64,000 bases of DNA. It comes from Flavobacterium commune (GTDB taxonomy: Bacteria > Bacteroidota > Bacteroidia > Flavobacteriales > Flavobacteriaceae). Made by a program: the position numbers and the translations under genes. Below are positions 28,351 to 38,611 of the stretch, one piece after another. The stretch lies in contig NZ_CP017774.1 of NCBI RefSeq assembly GCF_001857965.1, positions 124,001 to 188,000 of the forward strand, written 5' to 3'. Within the stretch, counting starts at the first letter, position 1, and each line of letters begins with the position of its first letter. The notes under the pieces are model-generated. The model was not told the origin of the DNA and made no database searches. It saw nothing but the letters and a program-made list of their open reading frames with translations.

Positions 28351-30291
28351 ATGAAAAAAAAGATACTCCTTTGCGTGGCTATAGTAAGTGTTTTTTCATT
28401 TAACATTTATTCCCAAAAAGCTAAGTTGGCCAATGCCGATAAAAACTATGATAACTATGCTTATATAGATGCCATTAAAACCTATGAGAAAGTAGCAGAG
28501 AAAGGATATAAATCGGCTCCTATGTTTCAAAAGTTAGGTAATGCTTATTATTTTAATGGAGAATTAGACAAAGCCGTTAAATGGTATGCCGAACTTTTTG
28601 CCATGCCAGAAACTGAAATCGAACCTACTTATTATTATCGTTATGCTCAATCATTACGTGCCGTTAACGAAAACAAAAAAGCTGATCAAATTTTAGAACA
28701 ATTTGATAAAATTTCAAATAATGATAGTAGAGCCAAGCTTTTCAAAAAAAACACAAACTATTTAGATGAGATAAAAGCCAATTCGGGAAGATACAAAATA
28801 GAGAATGCAGCCATCAACTCGCAATATTCTGATTATGGTTCCAGTTTTTATAACAATAAAATTGTCTTTACTTCGGCAAGAGATACCGGAAGTTTAGGAC
28901 AAAGAAAACACACTTGGACAGACCAGCATTTTACAAACTTATACAGTGCTGATTTAGGTGAGGAAATGTCTCCGGCCAATCCTGTAAAATTTAACAAATC
29001 GTTAAATTCAAAATTCAACGAAGCGACTCCCGTTTTTACTAAAGACGGAAAAACAGTTTATTTTACCAGAAACAACTATGTAGATGGTAAAAAAGGTAAA
29101 AACGAAAACGGAATTACATTAGTTAAATTATACAAAGCAACCTTAGAGGCTGACAAATGGACTAATATACAAGCCCTGCCTTTCACAAGTGATAGCTACA
29201 GTACAGCCCACCCTACCCTAAGTCCCGACGAAAAAACATTATACTTTGCCTCTGATATGCCGGGAACATTAGGTCTATCGGATCTTTTCAAAGTACAGAT
29301 TAATGATGATGGTTCGTTTACCACTCCTGTAAATTTAGGCTCTTCGATAAATACTGAAGGAAGAGAAACATTCCCGTTTGTTAGTCAGGAAAACGAACTT
29401 TACTTTGCCTCTGATGGACATCCCGGTGTAGGTGGATTAGATATTTTCATGTCTCGAATTAATGATGATGGTTCGCTTAATAAAGTAGAAAACATAGGTA
29501 TGGAGGCTAACTCTCCAAAAGATGATTTTGCCTACATTATTGATACAAAATCCCGAAAAGGATTCTTTTCTTCCAATAGAGATGGAGGTCAAGGATATGA
29601 TGACATCTATCAATTTTTAGAAACCCGAAAATTAATTTGCGAACAAGAATTATATGGAAAAATTACTGATGCCGAATCAAATATCGCCATCCCTAATGCC
29701 AAAGTAACTTTGTTTGACAATAAAATGAGTATTTTGAAGAATGTAGAAGCTGACGCAAATGGAGACTACAACTTCCTTGTAGAGTGTGGAAAACTATATA
29801 CCGTCAGAGCTGAAAAAGAAAATTACAGCAGTAATGAAAAACAGATTACTGTCCCTAAAACTAATGGAAAAACTTACTTGCCTATTGCTCTGGAAAAAGA
29901 CCAATGTAAAGTAACCATTGGTGATGATTTAGGTAAATGTTTTGGTATAAAAATGATTTATTTTGACCTGGATAAATCCAATATTAGAACAGAGGCTGCA
30001 ATGGATTTAGAAAAAATATTAGATGTTTTAAATCAGTATCCAAAAATGAAATTAGATATTCGTTCTCATACTGATAGTCGTGCTTCTTTCAAATACAATG
30101 AAGCACTATCTGACCGAAGAGCCAAATCAACTATTGCCTGGTTAGTTAAAAACGGTATTGATGCCAATCGATTAACCGGAAAAGGTTATGGTGAAAATCA
30201 ATTGGTAAATAAATGCGCTGACGGTGTAAAATGTACCGAAGAAGAGCACCAAATGAATCGTAGAAGTGAATTTATCATTACTGATTTATAA
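28351..30291 (+). CDS. PorE-like TPR/PD40/OmpA-domain protein (copy A)
   Basis: The 646-residue periplasmic or outer-membrane-associated protein has a signal peptide (about 1-21, ending FNIYSQ) and N-terminal TPR-like repeats (about 35-125, with LGNAYYFNGELDKAVKWY). A PD40/WD40-like propeller follows (about 155-425; repeated TPVFTKDGKTVYFTRN, HPTLSPDEKTLYFASD), then a carboxypeptidase regulatory-like domain (about 430-515) and a C-terminal OmpA domain (about 530-646; YFDLDKSNIR, RSHTDSRAS, NRRSEF) expected to bind peptidoglycan. This is the domain order of PorE, a T9SS component that links the system to the cell wall. In SprB loci an OmpA-type gene follows sprF, as here. It probably anchors or energises the SprF-adhesin pair; the exact role is inferred. 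Confidence 0.88.
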   Translation: MKKKILLCVAIVSVFSFNIYSQKAKLANADKNYDNYAYIDAIKTYEKVAEKGYKSAPMFQKLGNAYYFNGELDKAVKWYAELFAMPETEIEPTYYYRYAQSLRAVNENKKADQILEQFDKISNNDSRAKLFKKNTNYLDEIKANSGRYKIENAAINSQYSDYGSSFYNNKIVFTSARDTGSLGQRKHTWTDQHFTNLYSADLGEEMSPANPVKFNKSLNSKFNEATPVFTKDGKTVYFTRNNYVDGKKGKNENGITLVKLYKATLEADKWTNIQALPFTSDSYSTAHPTLSPDEKTLYFASDMPGTLGLSDLFKVQINDDGSFTTPVNLGSSINTEGRETFPFVSQENELYFASDGHPGVGGLDIFMSRINDDGSLNKVENIGMEANSPKDDFAYIIDTKSRKGFFSSNRDGGQGYDDIYQFLETRKLICEQELYGKITDAESNIAIPNAKVTLFDNKMSILKNVEADANGDYNFLVECGKLYTVRAEKENYSSNEKQITVPKTNGKTYLPIALEKDQCKVTIGDDLGKCFGIKMIYFDLDKSNIRTEAAMDLEKILDVLNQYPKMKLDIRSHTDSRASFKYNEALSDRRAKSTIAWLVKNGIDANRLTGKGYGENQLVNKCADGVKCTEEEHQMNRRSEFIITDL

Positions 30292-30316
30292 CAAATTAAA
30301 ATTCTAAAAAATACCA

Positions 30317-30355
30317 AAAGAACCCCGAATGAAAATAAATCATTCGGGGTTCTTT
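30317..30355 (+). terminator. Terminator of adhesin operon A
   Basis: A 16-bp stem (30317-30332 with 30340-30355) with a GC-rich core and T tract is a strong intrinsic terminator 25 bases after the OmpA-type gene. Confidence 0.88.
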
Positions 30356-30428
30356 TTTATATCTAAATTAAGCTACAATTTAAAACAACAACAGCCGAAT
30401 TTATTTACAATTAAAAAAATTACATTTA

Positions 30429-30463
30429 AACGACTTTTTAGGTTATTTATAGACTAAAAAAAT
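30429..30463 (+). promoter_or_regulatory. Motif shared by the leaders of both adhesin operons (copy B)
   Basis: This is the second copy of the TTTTTAGGTTATTNATAGA core, again followed by an A run, 514 bases before the adhesin B start. The remaining gap (30356-30942) is very AT-rich with no recognisable gene and no exact TAnnTTTG box; a near match (TACATTTTG) lies around 30832. Confidence 0.45.
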
Positions 30464-30942
30464 CCCTTTCATTAATTCTTCTTAAATTTAATCATAAGTT
30501 TTTCACTAAAGAAAATTTAACATTTAAAATAGCCTCACTTTTTTATCATAAGAAACTGTGATGCTATTTAAAAATAAAAATATTCGAGCCCTAAATGTTG
30601 CTTCTATCCCCAATACAAACAACATATACTACATTCTTTTAAAATTATTCCAATCACAATAATTTTAATTCACTAGTTTTCAAATTATTATTTTTAATTA
30701 CAAAACAGATTTTAGATATTTTTATTATCATTATTAATATCCAATTTGTGTTATCTTATTTTTAATTTAAAATAAACATTTTAAAGCCCCATCCTTTAAT
30801 CTACTTCTTATTTACCATATTCTTAACCTACTACATTTTGGAAATAGGGCATTCAAGCATAGTTTAGATTATTCACTATTCTTGCCCTTAATCTAAATAT
30901 TGCCTTACTATTTCTATTGTCAACTATTTAAATAATTAGAAT

Positions 30943-33900
30943 ATGGAAACAAATCTACCTTCTCAAAAGTTGAAACAAACCATTCTATTTTTTTTCTCGC
31001 TAATCATTTTTAGCATCACAAATGGTTTCGCTCAAGATACCTTTGATGGTAAATACTGTCCTGGTCCGGGAGCTGTGGGAGACGAATACGCCACAGGAAT
31101 TGTATTTAGTCAACAAATTTTAGCAAGCCCCTCCTCCACCTGTCAAATTGGAACAATTCGAGCAAAAGTTGATACGCAGAATCAAGTCTTAAGATTAGGA
31201 ATGAATATTGGTAATTCAGGTGCAGCGCTTTTTAGACTGTACTTAGACACCGATAACAACCCTTTAACCGGATTAACTTTAGATAGCTTTGGAGGGTCGT
31301 TAACCGTAGCCGGTGCTGAATATATTATCGAAATAAATTCGAATGCATCTACTTTTAATTTATATTCCGGAAATGGAAGTACCAAAACGCTGCTTCCTAT
31401 TAGTAACGGACTAGCTGCTCTTAATGGAAGCGCCACAGGATGTGCCGGTGGTGGAGGTTCTTTCTTAGAATTTAATATTCCTTTTGGAAGTATCGATTTT
31501 AATATATGCGATATTAATAATCCTGGATTAATCAATATTACCAAACTCGCTTCCGTTAGTGGTAATTCAGACAACTCCAGTAGATGTACCGATACTCCTC
31601 TTACTTTCGGAATCCCTCTAACAGGATCTGTTACTCCGGATGCAACAGTATGTTCAGGTATTAACAGTACTCTACTATCTGTTAGCGGACTTGCCAATGG
31701 TTCTACAATTGTTAAATGGCAATCCTCTGTAAGTCCTTTTTCAATTTGGACAGATATAACTAACACAACTACAAGCTATACTGCCACAAATATTACGCAA
31801 ACAACCAAATACAGAGCTGTATTTTCAAACACAGGATTATGTAGTGGAAGTAATATTGCTACGAGTGAAGCAACAATAACAGTATCGCCTACACCAATTG
31901 CTGCTATCAATATTTCAACTAATGTACCTTGCTTTGGTGGAAATAATGGTCAAGCAACGGCATCTGCGACAGGAGGAACTGCCAATTATTCCTTTAGCTG
32001 GAACACAACTCCTGTTCAAAATACAGCTACAGCTTCCGGATTAACTGCAGGAACTTATACCGTTACCGTAACTGATTCTAAAGGATGTACTGATACCGAG
32101 TCTATAACCATAACACAACCTAATGCAGCTCTTGCTGCTTCTATCTCTTCTCAATCTAATGTAGATTGTTATGGAAATAGCACTGGTAGTGTAACCGTAG
32201 CTGGTGCTAATGGTACGGCTCCTTATACTTATGCCATTGATGGTACAACTTTTGGTAGCAGCGGAACTTTCAATAATCTTGCAGCGGGTGCTTATACTGT
32301 AACGGTTAAAGATGCTAATGGATGTACTACTACTCAGGCTGTAACAATCACTCAGCCGAATGCAGCTCTTGCTACTTCTATCTCTTCTCAATCTAATGTA
32401 GATTGTTATGGAAATAGTACTGGTAGTGTAACCGTAGCTGGTGCTAATGGTACGGCTCCTTATACTTATGCCATTGATGGTACAACTTTTGGTAGCAGCG
32501 GAACTTTCAATAATCTTGCAGCGGGTGCTTATACTGTAACGGTTAAAGATGCTAATGGATGTACTACTACTCAGGCTGTAACAATCACTCAGCCGAATGC
32601 AGCTCTTACTGCTTCTATCTCTTCTCAATCTAATGTAGATTGTTATGGAAATAGCACTGGTAGTGTAACTGTAGCTGGTGCTAATGGTACGGCTCCTTAT
32701 ACTTATGCCATTGATGGTACAACTTTTGGTAGCAGCGGAACTTTCAATAATCTTGCAGCGGGTGCTTATACTGTAACGGTTAAAGATGCTAATGGATGTA
32801 CTACTACTCAGGCTGTAACAATCACTCAGCCGAATGCAGCTCTTACTGCTTCTATCTCTTCTCAATCTAATGTAGATTGTTATGGAAATAGCACTGGTAG
32901 TGTAACTGTAGCTGGTGCTAATGGTACGGCTCCTTATACTTATGCCATTGATGGTACAACTTTTGGTAGCAGCGGAACTTTCAATAATCTTGCAGCGGGT
33001 GCTTATACTGTAACGGTTAAAGATGCTAATGGATGTACTACTACTCAGGCTGTAACAATCACTCAGCCGAATGCAGCTCTTGCTGCTTCTATCTCTTCTC
33101 AATCTAATGTAGATTGTTATGGAAATAGCACTGGTAGTGTAACCGTAGCTGGTGCTAATGGTACGGCTCCTTATACTTATGCCATTGATGGTACAACTTT
33201 TGGTAGCAGCGGAACTTTCAATAATCTTGCAGCGGGTGCTTATACTGTAACGGTTAAAGATGCTAATGGATGTACTACTACTCAGGCTGTAACAATCACT
33301 CAGCCGAATGCAGCTCTTGCTGCTTCTATCTCTTCTCAATCTAATGTAGATTGTTATGGAAATAGCACTGGTAGTGTAACCGTAGCTGGTGCTAATGGTA
33401 CGGCTCCTTATACTTATGCCATTGATGGTACAACTTTTGGTAGCAGCGGAACTTTCAATAATCTTGCAGCGGGTGCTTATACTGTAACGGTTAAAGATGC
33501 TAATGGATGTACTACAACTCAGGCTGTAACAATCACTCAGCCGAATGCAGCTCTTGCTGCTTCTATCTCTTCTCAATCTAATGTAGATTGTTATGGAAAT
33601 AGTACTGGTAGTGTAACTGTAGCTGGTGCTAATGGTACGGCTCCTTATACTTATGCCATTGATGGTACAACTTTTGGTAGCAGCGGAACTTTCAATAATC
33701 TTGCAGCGGGTGCTTATACTGTAACGGCTAAAGATGCTAATGGATGTACTACTACTCAGGCTGTAACAATCACTCAGCCGAATGCAGCTCTTGCTGCTTC
33801 TATCTCTTCTCAATCTAATGTAGATTGTTATGGAAATAGTACTGGTAGTGTAACCGTAGCTGGTGCTAATGGTACGGCTCCTTATACTTATGCCATTGAT

Positions 33901-36900
33901 GGTACAACTTTTGGTAGCAGCGGAACTTTCAATAATCTTGCAGCAGGTGCTTATACTGTAACGGTTAAAGATGCTAATGGATGTACTACAACTCAGGCTG
34001 TAACAATCACTCAGCCGAATGCAGCTCTTACTGCTTCTATCTCTTCTCAATCTAATGTAGATTGTTATGGAAATAGCACTGGTAATGTAACTGTAGCTGG
34101 TGCTAATGGTACGGCTCCTTATACTTATGCCATTGATGGTACAACTTTTGGTAGCAGCGGAATTTTCAATAATCTTGCAGCGGGTGCTTATACTGTAACG
34201 GTTAAAGATGCTAATGAGTGTACTACTACTCAGGCTGTAACAATCACTCAGCCGAACGCAGCTCTTACTGCTTCTATCTCTTCTCAATCTAATGTAGATT
34301 GTTATGGAAATAGCACTGGTAGTGTAACCGTAGCTGGTGCTAATGGTACGGCCCCTTATACTTATGCCATTGATGGTACAACTTTTGGTAGCAGCGGAAT
34401 TTTCAATAATCTTGCAGCGGGTGCTTATACTGTAACGGTTAAAGATGCTAATGGATGTACTACTACTCAGGCTGTAACAATCACTCAGCCGAATGCAGCT
34501 CTTGCTGCTTCTATCTCTTCTCAATCTAATGTAGATTGTTATGGAAATAGTACTGGTAGTGTAACCGTAGCTGGTGCTAATGGTACGGCTCCTTATACTT
34601 ATGCCATTGATGATACAACTTTTGGTAGCAGCGGAATTTTCAATAATCTTGCAGCGGGTGCTTATACTGTAACGGTTAAAGATGCTAATGGATGTACTAC
34701 TACTCAGGCTGTAACAATCACTCAGCCGAATGCAGCTCTTGCTGCTTCTATCTCTTCTCAATCTAATGTAGATTGTTATGGAAATAGCACTGGTAGTGTA
34801 ACCGTAGCTGGTGCTAATGGTACGGCTCCTTATACTTATGCCATTGATGGTACAACTTTTGGTAGCAGCGGAATTTTCAATAATCTTGCAGCGGGTGCTT
34901 ATACTGTAACGGTTAAAGATGCTAATGGATGTACTACTACTCAGGCTGTAACAATCACTCAGCCGAATGCAGCTCTTGCTGCTTCTATCTCTTCTCAATC
35001 TAATGTAGATTGTTATGGAAATAGTACTGGTAGTGTAACCGTAGCTGGTGCTAATGGTACGGCTCCTTATACTTATGCCATTGATGGTACAACTTTTGGT
35101 AGCAGCGGAATTTTCAATAATCTTGCAGCGGGTGCTTATACTGTAACGGTTAAAGATGCTAATGGATGTACTACTACTCAGGCTGTAACAATCACTCAGC
35201 CTGAGGTTGTCGTTTCAATAAGCGGAATTGTCTCCAATGTAACTTGCTTTGGTGAAGCTAACGGTTCTATTGCGGTAATAAATAGCCCAGGTTCAACTGT
35301 AGTAATTACAAACGCAAATAATGAAATAGTTTCGAATACAAACTTAGCAGCAGGAACTTATACTTTAACTGCTACTGCTCCTGGGGGTAACCAAGGACAA
35401 AATTGTACCGCTACTGCTCAGGTAACAATCGGCCAACCTGAAATCGCCGTTTCGGTAAGCGGAATTGCCACCAATGCAACTTGCTTTGGTGAAGCTAACG
35501 GTTCTATTGCGGTAACAAACAGCCCAGATTCAACTGTAGTGATTACAAATGCAAATAATGAAATAGTTTCAAATACAAACTTAGTAGCAGGAACTTATAC
35601 TTTAACTGCTACTGCTCCTGGGGGAAACCAGGGACAGAATTGTACCGCTACTGCTCAGGTAACAATCAGCCAACCTGACGCTACATTAACTGCAACAGCA
35701 ATAATAACCAACAACAATAATTGTGTAGGATGTAGCAATGGAACTATCAATATTACCCCTACCGGAGGAACAGTTCCTTATTCATTCACCTGGTCTAATG
35801 GAACTTTAACTGAAGATATTTCATCTTTACCAAAAGGTCAATATAATGTTGAAATAAAAGATGCTAACGGTTGTATTGCTAATTATACTTACTTCATCAC
35901 TGAATCCGGAATTCAAATACTTAAAGATGCAACCTATGTTGACTCTAATCAAGATGGTAAAACAAATGTGGGTGATGTAGTAGCTTATAACTTTGTTATC
36001 ACTAATACCGGAAATGTGACTTTAACCAATATTACAGTCACCGATAACAATGCTGTTGTAAACGGTGGACCTATTGCCTCTCTTGCTCCCGGAGCAACTG
36101 ATACAACTACTTTCTCGGCTTCGCACACTATCACACAAAACGACATTAACACAGGATACGTGTACAATCTGGCTTTGGCTACTGCCAATGATCCTAAAGG
36201 AAATGACGTAACAGATACTTCGTCTGACCCTACTCCTTGTACTTCTTGTCCTGTTAACCCAGAATGTACTGATTGTACTATCACGGAATTAAATCAATCT
36301 CCAAGTATCTCTATCACTAAAGATGGAACTTATGTAGATACCAATCAGGATGGTAAAACAAATGTGGGTGATGTAGTAACTTATAACTTTGTTATCACTA
36401 ATACCGGAAATGTGACTTTAACCAATATTACAGTTACTGATAACAATGCTGTTGTAAGCGGTGGACCTATTGCCTCTCTTGCTCCCGGAGCAACTGATAC
36501 AACTACTTTCTCGGCTTCGCATACTATTACACAAAACGACCTCAACACAGGATTTGTGTACAATCTGGCTTTGGCTACTGCCAAAGATCCTAAAGGAAAT
36601 GACGTAACAGATACTTCGTCTGACCCAACTCCTTGTACTTCTTGTCCTGTTAACCCAGAATGTACTGATTGTACTATCACGGAATTGAATCAATCTCCAA
36701 GTATCTCTATCACTAAAGATGGAACTTATGTAGATACCAATCAGGATGGCAAAACAAATGTGGGTGATGTAGTATCATACAAATTTGTTATAACAAACAC
36801 TGGTAATGTAACCTTAACTAACGTAACGGTAACTGATAATAATGCAACTGTAACTGGTGGACCTATTGCAACTCTGGCTCCCGGTGCAACAGATGCAACT

Positions 36901-38544
36901 ACTTTCTCGGCTTCACATACTATTACTCAGGACGATATCAACAAAGGTGTAGTTTACAATTTGGCTTTGGCTACGGCAAAAGATCCTAAAGGAAATGACG
37001 TAACAGATACTTCGTCTGACCCAACTCCTTGTACTTCTTGTCCTGTTAACCCAGAATGTACTGATTGTACTATCACGGAATTGAATCAATCTCCAAGTAT
37101 CTCTATCACTAAAGATGGAACTTATGTAGATACCAATCAGGATGGCAAAACAAATGTGGGTGATGTAGTATCATACAAATTTGTTATAACAAACACTGGT
37201 AATGTAACCTTAACTAACGTAACGGTAACTGATAATAATGTAACTGCAACTGGTGGACCTATTGCAACTCTGGCTCCCGGTGCAACAGATGCAACTACTT
37301 TCTCGGCTTCACATACTATTACTCAGGACGATATCAACAAAGGTGTAGTTTACAATTTGGCTTTGGCTACGGCAAAAGATCCTAAAGGAAATGACGTAAC
37401 AGATACTTCGTCTGACCCAACTCCTTGTACTTCTTGTCCTGTTAACCCGGAATGTACTGATTGTACTATCACGGAATTGAATCAATCTCCAAGTATAGCC
37501 TTAGTAAAAACAGCTGTATTTAATGATACCAATAATGATGGTTATGCTCAGGTTGGTGAAAAAATAAATTATAGTTTTACAGTAACTAATACTGGAAACG
37601 TAACCATCAGTAATATCATCATCACAGATCCATTAGTTGGATTAGCATTAACAGGAAATCCAATAGCTAGTTTAGCTCCTGCTGCCAGTAATAATTCGGT
37701 TACCGGAGTTTACACCATAACACAGGCTGATATCAATGCTGGCAGAGTAACCAACTCGGCTTTAGCAACCGGAAAAGATCCAAAAAACAACAACGTAACC
37801 GATACTTCAGGAACAACTGTCGAAAATGATACACCAACAGTTATAACACTTCCTCAAAATCCGGGACTAAATGTTGATAAAACAGCTATTGTCATTAGTC
37901 GAGGTAGCGAAAGTGAAGTTTACAGCTTTATTGATGATGTTATCAACTACACTATAACTGTTACTAATACTGGTAATGTTACAATTAATAACATCATAGT
38001 TAAAGATCCATTAACCGGATTAGATACTACAAATCAAGCATTCAGTCTTGCTCCCGGAGAATCAATGGTTTTTTCTCAAAGCTATACTATCACATTAAAT
38101 GACATGAGAGCTGATAGTGTAACCAATACTGCTACTGCCAATGGACAAGGTCCTAATAACACAACTATTAGTGCTGAGGATACTGTAGTTGTCGAAAAAG
38201 CACAAGTTTTAGGCTGTGGTACTATAGTAGTTCACAATGCTTTTACTCCAAATGGAGATTCTTTTAACGAAGTATTTAAAATTGATGGTATTGATGATGT
38301 TATCTGTTATCCTAGCAATACTGTCGAAATTTACAACCGTTGGGGAGTACTGGTTTATGAAGCCAGAGGATATAACAATGAGGATGTATCATTCAAAGGT
38401 ATTTCTGAGGGAAGAGTTACAGTTGACAAATCGGCTGGATTACCTACCGGAACTTATTTCTATATCTTGAACTATACCGCTGTAGATTTACAAGGAGAGA
38501 ATATCGCTAAAAGAGAACAAGGTTACCTATACCTTTCCAGATAA
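30943..38544 (+). CDS. Giant T9SS-secreted surface adhesin B (2533 aa)
   Basis: A signal peptide (about 1-30, ending SITNGFAQ) is followed by an N-terminal globular domain of about 200 residues and Ig-like and SprB-type units. Next come 13 nearly identical SprB-type repeats of 79 residues (about 394-1420), two diverged 79-residue repeats (about 1421-1578), four 132-residue DUF11-type repeats (about 1662-2189) and two diverged DUF11-type domains. The C-terminal type B sorting domain starts at VHNAFTPNGDSFNE. The last 100 residues are closely similar to adhesin A, while the rest differs apart from the SprB-repeat family. It is expected to be exported by T9SS with the SprF encoded next to it. 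The ligand is unknown. Confidence 0.9.
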   Translation: METNLPSQKLKQTILFFFSLIIFSITNGFAQDTFDGKYCPGPGAVGDEYATGIVFSQQILASPSSTCQIGTIRAKVDTQNQVLRLGMNIGNSGAALFRLYLDTDNNPLTGLTLDSFGGSLTVAGAEYIIEINSNASTFNLYSGNGSTKTLLPISNGLAALNGSATGCAGGGGSFLEFNIPFGSIDFNICDINNPGLINITKLASVSGNSDNSSRCTDTPLTFGIPLTGSVTPDATVCSGINSTLLSVSGLANGSTIVKWQSSVSPFSIWTDITNTTTSYTATNITQTTKYRAVFSNTGLCSGSNIATSEATITVSPTPIAAINISTNVPCFGGNNGQATASATGGTANYSFSWNTTPVQNTATASGLTAGTYTVTVTDSKGCTDTESITITQPNAALAASISSQSNVDCYGNSTGSVTVAGANGTAPYTYAIDGTTFGSSGTFNNLAAGAYTVTVKDANGCTTTQAVTITQPNAALATSISSQSNVDCYGNSTGSVTVAGANGTAPYTYAIDGTTFGSSGTFNNLAAGAYTVTVKDANGCTTTQAVTITQPNAALTASISSQSNVDCYGNSTGSVTVAGANGTAPYTYAIDGTTFGSSGTFNNLAAGAYTVTVKDANGCTTTQAVTITQPNAALTASISSQSNVDCYGNSTGSVTVAGANGTAPYTYAIDGTTFGSSGTFNNLAAGAYTVTVKDANGCTTTQAVTITQPNAALAASISSQSNVDCYGNSTGSVTVAGANGTAPYTYAIDGTTFGSSGTFNNLAAGAYTVTVKDANGCTTTQAVTITQPNAALAASISSQSNVDCYGNSTGSVTVAGANGTAPYTYAIDGTTFGSSGTFNNLAAGAYTVTVKDANGCTTTQAVTITQPNAALAASISSQSNVDCYGNSTGSVTVAGANGTAPYTYAIDGTTFGSSGTFNNLAAGAYTVTAKDANGCTTTQAVTITQPNAALAASISSQSNVDCYGNSTGSVTVAGANGTAPYTYAIDGTTFGSSGTFNNLAAGAYTVTVKDANGCTTTQAVTITQPNAALTASISSQSNVDCYGNSTGNVTVAGANGTAPYTYAIDGTTFGSSGIFNNLAAGAYTVTVKDANECTTTQAVTITQPNAALTASISSQSNVDCYGNSTGSVTVAGANGTAPYTYAIDGTTFGSSGIFNNLAAGAYTVTVKDANGCTTTQAVTITQPNAALAASISSQSNVDCYGNSTGSVTVAGANGTAPYTYAIDDTTFGSSGIFNNLAAGAYTVTVKDANGCTTTQAVTITQPNAALAASISSQSNVDCYGNSTGSVTVAGANGTAPYTYAIDGTTFGSSGIFNNLAAGAYTVTVKDANGCTTTQAVTITQPNAALAASISSQSNVDCYGNSTGSVTVAGANGTAPYTYAIDGTTFGSSGIFNNLAAGAYTVTVKDANGCTTTQAVTITQPEVVVSISGIVSNVTCFGEANGSIAVINSPGSTVVITNANNEIVSNTNLAAGTYTLTATAPGGNQGQNCTATAQVTIGQPEIAVSVSGIATNATCFGEANGSIAVTNSPDSTVVITNANNEIVSNTNLVAGTYTLTATAPGGNQGQNCTATAQVTISQPDATLTATAIITNNNNCVGCSNGTINITPTGGTVPYSFTWSNGTLTEDISSLPKGQYNVEIKDANGCIANYTYFITESGIQILKDATYVDSNQDGKTNVGDVVAYNFVITNTGNVTLTNITVTDNNAVVNGGPIASLAPGATDTTTFSASHTITQNDINTGYVYNLALATANDPKGNDVTDTSSDPTPCTSCPVNPECTDCTITELNQSPSISITKDGTYVDTNQDGKTNVGDVVTYNFVITNTGNVTLTNITVTDNNAVVSGGPIASLAPGATDTTTFSASHTITQNDLNTGFVYNLALATAKDPKGNDVTDTSSDPTPCTSCPVNPECTDCTITELNQSPSISITKDGTYVDTNQDGKTNVGDVVSYKFVITNTGNVTLTNVTVTDNNATVTGGPIATLAPGATDATTFSASHTITQDDINKGVVYNLALATAKDPKGNDVTDTSSDPTPCTSCPVNPECTDCTITELNQSPSISITKDGTYVDTNQDGKTNVGDVVSYKFVITNTGNVTLTNVTVTDNNVTATGGPIATLAPGATDATTFSASHTITQDDINKGVVYNLALATAKDPKGNDVTDTSSDPTPCTSCPVNPECTDCTITELNQSPSIALVKTAVFNDTNNDGYAQVGEKINYSFTVTNTGNVTISNIIITDPLVGLALTGNPIASLAPAASNNSVTGVYTITQADINAGRVTNSALATGKDPKNNNVTDTSGTTVENDTPTVITLPQNPGLNVDKTAIVISRGSESEVYSFIDDVINYTITVTNTGNVTINNIIVKDPLTGLDTTNQAFSLAPGESMVFSQSYTITLNDMRADSVTNTATANGQGPNNTTISAEDTVVVEKAQVLGCGTIVVHNAFTPNGDSFNEVFKIDGIDDVICYPSNTVEIYNRWGVLVYEARGYNNEDVSFKGISEGRVTVDKSAGLPTGTYFYILNYTAVDLQGENIAKREQGYLYLSR
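32122..35202 (+). repeat. Tandem array, 13 units of 237 bp (SprB-type repeats)
   Basis: The AATGCAGCT landmark recurs every 237 bases; 3081 bases is exactly 13 periods. Units encode 79 residues (NAALAASISSQSNVDCYGN... to TITQP) and differ at very few positions, for example T or I after SSG and A or T in NAAL. The first eight units carry GTFNN and the last five GIFNN, a sign of block expansion. Confidence 0.95.
35926..37509 (+). repeat. Tandem array, 4 units of 396 bp (DUF11-type repeats)
   Basis: The KDGTYVD-coding landmark recurs at 35926, 36322, 36718 and 37114, a 396-base period. Each 132-residue unit has a DUF11-like beta-sandwich (VTYNFVITNTGNVTL) and a cysteine-rich link (CTSCPVNPECTDCTI). 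Units 3 and 4 are nearly identical, as are units 1 and 2. Confidence 0.92.
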
Positions 38545-38561
38545 AAAAACTCAAATCTAAT

Positions 38562-38591
38562 ACCTGAGGTTTTATTAAACAAACCTCAGGT
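38562..38591 (+). terminator. Hairpin between adhesin B and sprF
   Basis: An 11-bp perfect stem (38562-38572 with 38581-38591) lies in the 67-base gap. It sits at the same place as the hairpin of operon A and shares the ACCnGAGGTTT stem type, but loop and one stem base differ on both arms, so pairing is conserved by compensating change. Confidence 0.55.
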
Positions 38592-38611
38592 AATTATAAA
38601 ACTTAAGTCAG

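Noticed and set aside
32041..34998. 985-codon open frame on the minus strand, opposite the adhesin B repeats
   Set aside because: It is a shadow of 13 near-identical 237-base units: a period divisible by three with no stop in one unit keeps the opposite frame open. The translation is Ser/Ile/Arg-rich low complexity with no start-site or domain support.
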